Origin: Chloromonas sp. AAM2
Taxonomy: Eukaryota > Chlorophyta > Chlorophyceae > Chlamydomonadales > Chlamydomonadaceae
Assembly (NCBI GenBank): GCA_004335635.1
Contig: QAXH01001041.1
Coordinates: forward strand, 1-11,955
DNA: 11,955 nucleotides
Direction of reading: 5' to 3'
Below the pieces are notes generated by a model. It was not told the origin of the DNA and searched no databases. It was given only the letters and a program-made list of their open reading frames with translations. Of this stretch, positions 1 to 7,700 are shown one piece after another; within the stretch, counting starts at the first letter, position 1, and every line of letters begins with the position of its first letter. Position numbers and translations under genes: made by a program.

Positions 1-172
1 CTCCATCAGATCAGCGAGCACACATGATAGTTACCACAGCCTCAGCTAGCATGACACATTGCAGACTACAAGGGCTAAAGGGTTGAGCAAAAATATCCAG
101 CAAAGAGCTCTGCCAGCTTGCAGGATTAATCTTGACTGAGCACTGAAGGCCACGGCCAAAATGAGCACTGCT

Positions 173-226
173 CTACAAATCCTCATGTTCATAGTCATCC
201 CAATTCAAGGTGCCATCGTATTTTGG
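173..226 (-). other. Gene A candidate last exon with stop (tentative)
   Basis: The frame reads PKYDGTLNWDDYEHEDL and then TAG at 175-173. It has a K-x-D-G...D-L pattern like KIDGVELDQMPSDL at the start of gene B exon 3, the next exon expected here. The only phase-0 acceptor nearby is the weak TTTGAG|CCA. By direct alignment with B the exon would begin two or three codons earlier, where the sequence is CTGCAAAA rather than CTGCAG, so the original acceptor may be mutated. No TGTAA polyadenylation signal lies in the remaining 172 bases. The reading frame continues open after the TAG to another stop near 10. Confidence 0.38.
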
Positions 227-3049
227 CTCAAATTTTGCAGAGAATACTTGTGATATATCAGAGAATGCGTGGTGGGTGCGCCCACCAGAAACGTGCAACG
301 TGTGCACTTTGGGAGGTCAAAAACTGTGTACCAGTCATTTTGCAACATACTGTTTGTCATGCTTGAAGTACCTGCTGACAAGGCGTATGCAGTACACGCA
401 CAAGTGGCAGCACCATAACGTTTCCCCGTTATCAGCAGCATCTTATGGGTCACTCACCATCTTGGGTGCACGTCGCGGGTTACGCACGTAGGCCATGCTG
501 CGCTGCTGCTCAATAACTTGGTGTACTGCTTCCAGCTTTGGTTGCTGCAGATGGGGAGGGAGAGCCCTGCCAATAGCTCCCATGGTGGCCTTAGCCCTTT
601 GCTGCTTGTTGCCCAGCCCTGCAGCAGCACTGCTTGAACTCTTTGCCAGCCCTGTCTTACCAGCAGCTGAGCCTGGCATGGTAGCATGGCGGCCAGATGA
701 GCTGCTTGCCTTTCCACTTGTAGGTACTGCGGCTGTTCCTGCTGGTGCATCCTTCTCGCATTCCAAGGCAGCTTTTCCGTAGAATGACTCAGCACTGCTC
801 TGTCTGGCATCCGGTTGCAGTCTGGTAAGCCGGGTGAGGCTGCCTGGCGCTGTGACTGTTTGGCTGGCGGATGCAGGAGAAGGCCCGGGGCTGGAGCTGT
901 CCGGCTGGTGTGGATGCATGCTGCCAGCGCTGTCCAGCAGGTATGCTTGCATGTCACGTGTCTCCATGGGCAAGGGACGAGCACCTGAGACAACGGCATT
1001 GACGTCGCATACTGGTGGGAATTCGGCTCCTTCAATAGCAACACCTTTCATGGTCTTAGAGCTATTCATACAGTCTACCGGCAGCACATGAACTGTCATG
1101 CTGAATGAACACCCTGTCTGCTCAGCATAGATTGGTCCTGCATCAGGCTAAACTAGCATGGCCGCGTGCACTCAGGTGCTCACGACTCTTCCAGATCCAG
1201 TCCCTCCAGCTTCTGCATGTCAATATGGAAACTGCTGCGACGAACGGCACACTGTCATCAGCAGGTGCATAGCCAAAGCACAAACCCAAAGCATGAGAAG
1301 CAGATGTGAACAGCACACTGTCATGGGGCGGCTGCACAGCCAGCTTGTGGCAAATCTCACCAAGTTTGTAGTCTGGACTGAGACCAATCCTTTCTGTTGC
1401 GCTTGACTCCAGGAGGTCCTTGCTGTTGTGTAGATTGCTCGTGCTGCAAGAACTGCTGCCATCTTTGGCTGGTGGCTTGATAGGGCTGGGCAGGTCGCTC
1501 ACAAACTGTGGAGCGCCCTCAGGCAATTGCTGTTCATTCTTTGACTGCTGCTGTGCTTGCTGCTGCAAGGTACGGCAGTGCTTGTTGTATGATGTCCGCA
1601 TGCGCATCTCAAAGAGGCACGAGACCAGCATCATGAGAGTCCAGTTGCACACTCCACGCAGGACAGCACGACTTGGGTCGCCATCCAGTTGCCACACGAC
1701 AATAGACATCCAAGCTGCTTGACGCAGCGCATGTGGTACAGCCATCACCCATGGGCTCAACTGCGGTTGTGGTAAACAAAAAGTACAGTAAGAAGCACAC
1801 AACATAGAGCACAGTAAGACATGCATCAATAGTAAATAAGGCAGCACAATAAAAAGCACTGCAGTCGGCCATGAGGGGCGACATGCATCGAACGTAAAGC
1901 ACAGCAAAGGTGGGTCAGCGTCACAACGTGAGCCCAGGACTGCAGAGACTGGCTGTTAGGAATACTGCATCTGGTATTTTCTACTGCAGCTTCTTCTATA
2001 GTCATGGGGATGGGCAGCAGCCAAACAGTAGGAGTCAATGAATCAGTCATGCAGTAGGTGGGCAACAGAACCAGAAGGCTCCCAATCACCAGTTTTGCAT
2101 GGCGCAAGCGCAAGCACACTGCAATAGACTGCAATCAGAGTGAGGCGACTCAACTAACTAGGTTTGTCTCTCATGTCAGTACTAAGCCGAAATATTCACA
2201 TTCACCACTTTCGCTATCAGTATGGAGCCTCGCAATAGCAATATGGACGAAGATGACCTCGATGTATAACTTAGACATGTACACCAATACACCATGCGCC
2301 CTGATGTGCCCTGTTTGATTTCCAAGTGGGTGACTGAGGTAACCAACGCCTGCTGACTCGAGAAACTCTGCTGACGTGCGAACTCGCTTGCTGTGCCAGA
2401 TGTAGCGACCACCATAGAGGCAAGCAACCTTTGCCGAACTGTAACTTGAACACTGTCTTGCTTCTAGGCCAAGTAGTGGCAATGCATGATGGACAGCTCT
2501 GGCTACTGAGGTAGAGGCAGTTGTGTGACAAAGTCAATTCCAGGCCAAGTAGTGGCATTGTGCTCTCTCATTGTGTAAACATTGTGCTACATGCGCATCC
2601 ACAAGCTACCTAGCTCATACCTGGTCTTGGATGCCTTGGACAAGATCCACAAGTAGTTCCATTTGCAGAGACAAGGTGGTCCTGGTGGCGTCAGCCATTG
2701 GCGCAAGGCCCATGCCAACTGAACCAGCTACCAATGAGCGAAGCACATGCGACGCCAAGCAAGCCGCTTGAAGAAGGCTGTGCCTGCCGCTGTATGCTGC
2801 AGCCGCTGGAAGAGAAACAAAACTGAGGAAAACAGCCGCAGTACCCACCCCAACAGTTGTCTCTGTTAATGGCCATTTCTCCATTAAGACCATACCATCA
2901 CTTTGGATTGCTGAAACTAACGCCTTTACGAACACAGCCGTATGAATTGCGAGATTGAAACGCCAGACGTGCTTTGATACGATCCCCAGCTGCTGCAGCC
3001 TGTACTGGGCAAAAGATGGGCTGGTCGTCCTCTCCACGACAGATGCCAT
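173..3049 (-). CDS. Gene A: multi-pass membrane protein, short paralogue of gene B
   Basis: I read this as four exons on the minus strand: 3049-2621, 1760-1361, 1137-458 and, tentatively, 226-173, giving about 520 residues. Introns are GT-AG: 2620-1761 (donor CAG|GTATGA), 1360-1138 (G|GTGAGA to TGCAG|GA, phase 1) and 457-227 (ATG|GTGAGT). Exon 1 holds three likely membrane segments (residues about 31-50, 66-86, 93-118). Exon 2 adds a fourth around the shared motif VLRGVCNW. Next comes a long Gln/Ser/Ala-rich linker ending in PPHLQQPKLEAV and IEQQRSMAY. Exons 1 and 2 and the end of exon 3 match gene B in order and intron phase, which is the main support. The start is the first ATG before the shared block; it aligns with B's start. 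The linker is about 210 residues longer than in B. No function is recognised. The last exon and the stop are the weakest parts. Confidence 0.66.
458..1137 (-). other. Gene A exon 3: low-complexity linker and conserved IEQQR box
   Basis: Joining acceptor GATGCAG|GACC to the phase-1 donor at 1360 keeps one open frame through 1137-458. Most of the exon is Ser, Ala, Pro and Gly rich and shows no domain, so it is probably disordered. The last 40 residues are conserved with gene B: PPHLQ, then LEAV, then IEQQR, Met and Tyr, and the exon ends just after them at a GTGAGT donor in phase 0, as in B. The shared box and splice site make this end reliable. Confidence 0.72.
1361..1760 (-). other. Gene A exon 2: fourth membrane segment and Gln-rich stretch
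   Basis: The acceptor is CCGCAG|TTGAGC, matching gene B's CTGCAG|TTGAGG, and the exon opens in phase 0. The shared core is WMSIV then SRAVLRGVCNW, matching YMSIV then SSVLRGVCNW in gene B. A hydrophobic segment (LMMLVSCLFEM) and a Gln-rich run (LQQQAQQQ, against LQQQQQ in B) follow. I end the exon at 1361, where CTTG|GTGAGA is a good donor and the next exon can be joined in frame (phase 1). If that donor is not used, the frame reads on to a TAG at 1143-1145. Confidence 0.72.
1761..2620 (-). other. Gene A intron 1 (860 bases)
   Basis: This stretch lies between the conserved exon 1 donor and exon 2 acceptor. Its reading frames carry no similarity to gene B and I see no credible gene. It contains a 16-base direct repeat (2466-2481 and 2542-2557). 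The short frames across it are best explained as chance open frames. Confidence 0.7.
2466..2557. repeat. 16-base direct repeat pair in gene A intron 1
   Basis: AGGCCAAGTAGTGGCA occurs exactly at 2466-2481 and again at 2542-2557, a 76-base period. Sequence between the copies shows no inverted ends. It may be a two-unit degenerate tandem repeat or a trace of a small insertion. Confidence 0.6.
2621..3049 (-). other. Gene A exon 1: N-terminal three-segment membrane block
   Basis: This exon encodes 143 residues and ends at phase 0 after Gln-Asp-Gln with donor CAG|GTATGAG. It aligns end to end with gene B exon 1: SFAQYRLQQL against SFSQYHVQQL, SKHVWR against SKHSWR, GMGLAPM against GMGLVSM, and MELLVDLVQ against IELLLEVIG. 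The shared intron position and phase show that both genes descend from one intron-containing ancestor rather than by retroposition. The frame remains open for about 15 codons upstream of the ATG, so a longer N-terminus cannot be excluded. Confidence 0.82.
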
Positions 3050-4410
3050 ACCTAACAGCGCGTAATGCTCAGGCCTGCAGGCGGGGCAGTATCACAACTC
3101 ATAATGATAATGATGGGAAATAATGGTGAGAAGTACTGGTCTGTTCTGGCATGCGTTGGGCAAGCCCTGCTCTTCGCATCATGTTGATCATGCAGATTGT
3201 ATGTGATAGACGACCTTGCCTAGCTACTGCACAATTTGATGCATGGCCTATGCATTTGTACGTTTTCTTCGAGTCTTCGTACAATTGTTCTGCCGCCACC
3301 CAAGTCCAGCATAAATGCAAATGGTCCGATCCTAACCCATGCCCCTCGTTGTGCCGCGCTGTGCTGTGCTGGGTGCTCCGGTGCTCCGGTGCTGGTGAGG
3401 TCAGGAAAGGGTGCGTACGTGCGGGTTTTCAGGTGGCCGTAATGTGCACAAACTTCAGGTGACAGTGCTCGACATATCCTTCAAACCAAACCAACATGAC
3501 GCATACAAGCTGATGCACCTGAATGTATTACCTGCTGTGGCCTGCTTTGTGATGCTGCGAATGGAATTCAGTGCGGGATGCATTTGCCGGTAGACAATGT
3601 TACTTATACGGTCTGCATCAGGCCTTACCGTGGTCGAACACTTCGCGCGCCAAGCCTAGGTCCTTGTGAAGTGTCTACAATCGAAAAATAAGACGCATGA
3701 TGCCCTTAAGGTTGCTCTCGAATCCATAACTTGTGATTATTGTTACTATCATGACGCCACATATGTATGTGAAACCTGCATTTTACTCTGTGATCCCTGG
3801 GTGAACCCTAGCCGAAACAGGCCTAGGCGGTTCACTGGCGGTTCACAATTGGGAAGACCGTTGTGGGAATACACAGGTGTAATTGTTCCTGAGTTGGCCG
3901 GTCCTGCTGATCTCGATACCGGCTTGCGCGCGGAGCGATGACATCCTGTTGATCCTGCATCGTGAGTTCTTGACCGGCATTTGGTCCTTGGGACACATTG
4001 CCGGCACGCAATGCACTCATAGACATGGGCAGCCACTGCATGTGTTACGTTCTGAAAGTTGCCCAAACAAGGCGAGTCAAGGTGTCCCGTGTAGCCGTTG
4101 CCCAGACCAGATTGCCCAGATTGCCCAGACGGGCTGCAGTGGGTGATGATGAACACCAGATACATCTCAGCCCATCCGTAACTGATTGCAATGCATGCAA
4201 GAACACGAACCTGTAGTAGTATGTTGCTGATCCAGCAATGCAGACACCATTTACAGTAACAGCTCGAAGCCCTGGTGGTGGGTCTGCAAAATTAAGCGGA
4301 CAATCAACCGATAAATGGTAGGCTAAACGCACCTTTAATCTGGTCACGTTCTGACACCGCATCCCACACTTGCCCAGATTGCAGGTGCCGCCTGTGCTAC
4401 GTTCAGCGCC
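3050..4410. promoter_or_regulatory. Shared intergenic region between divergent genes A and B
   Basis: These 1361 bases separate the two start codons, so the promoters of both genes must lie here (or partly inside unrecognised 5' exons). I see no clear TATA box. Small repeats are present: three TTGCCCAGA copies at 4098, 4112 and 4121, plus TTGCCCAGATT at 4370-4380 just before B's start; two GGCGGTTCAC copies at 3826 and 3837; and a CGGTGCTC doublet near 3378. No reading frame has similarity to either gene. One frame (3666-3941) carries a Cys motif noted separately. Confidence 0.6.
3801..3846. repeat. Imperfect hairpin with duplicated arm
   Basis: GTGAACCCTAGCC at 3801 can pair with GGCCTAGGCGGTTCAC ending at 3835, with a short AT/GC loop. 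The right arm's GGCGGTTCAC is repeated at 3837-3846, giving a second possible pairing. It could be the end of a decayed transposon or a structured DNA element; nothing distinguishes these. Confidence 0.45.
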
Positions 4411-4797
4411 ATGCAGAAGGTGGCCATGACATCGTTTTCCCAGTACCACGTGCAGCAGCTCGCATCTATCTCCAAGCATTCCTGGCGCATGGGAGTGGCA
4501 ATCCTTTCTGCTGGCATGCTGAAGGCGGTACTGGATGGTCTGAGGCACGGCACCAATCCAGCTGCGGACGTGGCCAACATGGCTTTCTACCTCGCCATCC
4601 ATGCTCTCCCAATTTCTGCAGTGCACAGCAACCGCCTGAACCTACTCCAGCCTGCCTGCATTGTGAACAACGTCCTCGCGACACTGGCCCTGTGGGCAAC
4701 AGGCATGGGTCTTGTGTCAATGCCGGAAGCCCTCAGACACGTTCTATCAAGCCGCATTGAGCTGTTGTTGGAAGTTATCGGCTGTTGCCAGCACCAG
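4411..4797 (+). other. Gene B exon 1: N-terminal membrane block
   Basis: This exon encodes 129 residues and ends CAG|GTGAGG in phase 0. Likely membrane segments are residues 26-45 (WRMGVAILSAGMLKAV), 55-72 (VANMAFYLAIHALPI) and 82-104 (ending ALWATGMGLVSM). It aligns throughout with gene A exon 1. The ATG at 4411 is chosen because it matches A's start; the frame is open upstream to about 4337 without another ATG, so an upstream exon is possible. Confidence 0.82.
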
Positions 4798-7700
4798 GTG
4801 AGGCCGTGCTTGTGTTGATGTGCTTTTCATGTCCAGTGCGTCGCCAGGCCACACATGCATTACGAATTTCAGTGTGCCATCAAATACTGGAAGCATCAAT
4901 CCCCGGTCAACGTGAGGGGGCGGTTACACGTGAAATTTGGATCCCAATGTGGGTTCCCAATCTGGATATTAATTTGGGTTGAAACACGGCAAACGAGGCC
5001 CAAATTGGAACCCAGAGTCGTCAGCGGATCACACTTCAGGGTCACAAGAGGGCAGCGATGCCAGCCCGTCACAGAGATTTGGGCAGGCAGATTGCAATCC
5101 GGATCAAGCATGTAAAGACAGCCTCCAGCCAAAAAAAAGAAGTTTGCCAGTTCTGGGACAGTTGTTATGTGTAACTGTTATTAGCAACCCCTCATGCACC
5201 AGCAGGCCTCAGTGGGGCACACGGCACTGACCCAACACCGCCTTTACACACAGGAACGGGTTACGGTGCAGCATTCAGGAATTGTCCCAGAACTGGCAAA
5301 CTTTTTTCTCCTGCACCCAGCACTTGCTGGTGGTAATGTCGAAGCCTTGGCAGCACTCTTGACAGTAGCCGGGGCAGATACGGTGTGAGCGTTCAGTATA
5401 CAGCAATTCTGAGAGTGGGGGGCACTTTCTTGGCACCCTTTCCTGGCCACTTTCCTGGCCACTTTCCTGGCCACTTTCCTGGCCACTTTCTTGGTGTCCA
5501 ATATTTTAAGTCAAATGGACATGTCCTTGGTGGGGCCCATGACCAAACTGAAAAACGCAATTCAAGCCTTATCCTCAATTGCCAACCCAGATTATAATCC
5601 AAATTGGGACCCAATCTTGTTGTGTGACCGCAATCCCAATTTGGGCTTACAAACTGGGCTTACAAATTGGGATTCGAATTTGCCTCGTGTGACCGCCCCC
5701 TGAGCAACTAACGATGGATCAACTCTGTGTTTTGTACCTCTCCTTCAAAAGCCTAGTGCGGTGAAAAGAGCCACCTGATGTGTTTAGCAAAGGTGCAGCC
5801 TTCAACAAGCTTGGCACAGGATGCAAGCATGAGCGCCACATCAGGCAAGCAAGCAACCTGGTTGTGGTGCCAAGATGCAGTGCCAAAGCGACAACGCCGT
5901 TAGCGAAGGCTTGTCAGACGGAAGTCTCCATCACGTCTTCATCTGCTAAGCCGCCCCAACATACCGAACAGAACTATGTGTAGATAAAAGTCCAGGCATT
6001 TCATGGAATGATGGCCGATGAAGATGGGCTTTTGGCGCTCTTGTCTTGAGCACCTGCCTTGTTGCAGCACGTAAAATTGCAGCCCAACAAGGACAACCCT
6101 GACTGCTTGCGCGCTGCACTTTCTCACAACCATCCTGTTGCTGTTGCCACCACTGCAGTTGAGGCTACCAGTCATGGCTATGCTGCACGCAGTGAAGCAA
6201 ACGGGTTACATGTCCATTGTCATCCTGTGCATGAACGAGGATTGGCACTCTTCAGTCCTGCGGGGCGTATGCAACTGGGCGTTCGTGATGGTGCTGTCCT
6301 GGTTGCTGGAGAACCGCACGTTCACCGCCTACCAGAAGCACTGGCGCAATCTACAGCAACAGCAGCAGCATCCCTCGGAATCTTCAGACCACTTGTACAG
6401 CCCAGTAAAGCAGGGCAGCACGTCATGTCAGGAAAGCAGTGCCACACAATCAAGGCAGCAGAACAGCCTCCAGACAGCTGCCACAAAAAGGCCTGCCCAT
6501 CCGCCCCACCTGCAGTCGTCGAGCTTAGAGGCAGTATTAAAAGCCATCGAGCAGCAGCGCAACATGAGCTATACCAGCATCACAAGACATAAGCCCAAGT
6601 CGGTGGGTGTTTGGTGGGGCGCTGCTTGCTTTGCATGCCCACAATGCTTGCTGCACAATGCTTTGCATGCATCGCTCACAATGCAATGCCTGCTCACCAT
6701 GCTTGCTTTGCATGCGTCGCGCGCACACAAGACAGCCGCTCCTACACTAGCTGATCCATTCCTGACTGATCAGACAGCAGACATCATGGGATTCCTTGCA
6801 GACATCATGGGATCCCTTGCAGACATCATGGGAGTTCTGGCAGACGGCCTCTCATCGTTTCCCTGTCTGATTGTTGCAAGTGCACTTCAGTGGACGGTGG
6901 ATGCACCACTTACGCTGTGACACTTCTTGTGCAGGTGAACGTGAAAATAGATGGCGTCGAACTGGATCAGATGCCATCCGATTTGCCAAGACTTTTGCAA
7001 GAGCAGCTGGGCAATTGGTAAGTGGTCTCACTTTGAACAGCTTTTGCATCGAAGGAGTTGGCGTCGTGTTTTCAACCGGGCCACTGTCTACTTCGCAAGT
7101 GATGTGTTGCACGTGTATTGTCAGCTGGCGTACGGGCTGCAAACATCACCGCATTATGCAGGCTAACATTTTTTTCTTATGTTTCGCAAAACACATCTGG
7201 CCTTTCGCCCGGTCTTATTCCTGTCTGCAGCATGCCAGGCGTCAGCATGGCAGGTCTAGCCATGCGCAGTGGATGCGTCATGCTAATACTGGATCTAATC
7301 CAGAGGTCTGAGGCTGAAGGAGCAACTGATGACGTCAATGCAACAGACAGCGTATTAGCTACAATCAATCAATTGATGCGGACCATCCCCATCAGTCAGT
7401 CACTGCCAAATGGTGCCAGCATGTGCATTCAGGTGCGATAGAGTGCAGGCTAGAACAGTCTGGCAATCTGTTTCTCCACAGGGCTTTGGCAAAGGCTTGG
7501 CGACATTCTGGCACAGATTGGTTGTCCATCATCATTTACATACATTACATGGCTCTTCGTGGTTCAACCCACGGTACTGCAGATTGGTTGTCCGGCCACT
7601 GACATTTGTTGCATTAGGCGAGGAGTCCAGGTTGCCAGAACAATCTCTCTACACAACTCCATCTCTCCTACACAAGATCGCTTTTTTAACCAGATTCCAA

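Larger units (their letters stand above)
4916..5700. mobile_element. Non-autonomous terminal-inverted-repeat element in B intron 1
   Basis: The left end is GGGGGCGGTTACACG and the right end, read on the other strand, is GGGGGCGGTCACACG. Similarity continues for about 35 bases (AAATT, then ATCCCAAT). TGA flanks both sides (4913-4915 and 5701-5703), a possible 3-base target duplication. Copies of a CCCAAATTGG-like motif crowd both subterminal regions, as is common where transposases bind. No transposase frame exists inside. A 3-base duplication fits PIF/Harbinger or CACTA types, but the ends do not begin CACTA and the target is not TWA, so I leave the superfamily open. Confidence 0.75.
4798..6158 (+). 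other. Gene B intron 1 (1361 bases), transposon-bearing
   Basis: It begins GTGAGG and ends CACTGCAG. The homologous intron of A is 860 bases; the difference is close to the 785-base inverted-repeat element at 4916-5700. The rest (4798-4915 and 5701-6158) shows no coding similarity and no other structure I can support. Confidence 0.75.

Noticed and set aside
443..1091. Plus-strand and alternative minus-strand frames over gene A exon 3
   Set aside because: Only the minus frame ending in the LEAV...IEQQR box is shared with gene B; the rest are shadows of a GC-rich low-complexity exon.
5439..5494. Possible CRISPR-like array
   Set aside because: The repeats are 12 bases long and directly adjacent with no spacers, and the genome is eukaryotic.
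5244..5614. Open frames with Lys-Trp-Pro-Gly or Pro-Gly-His-Phe repeats
   Set aside because: They are translations of the 12-base minisatellite within the transposon and have no support as genes.
6059..6592. Plus-strand open frame of 177 codons overlapping gene B exon 2
   Set aside because: It reads exon 2 in a different frame; the frame conserved with gene A, with matching splice sites, is the other one.
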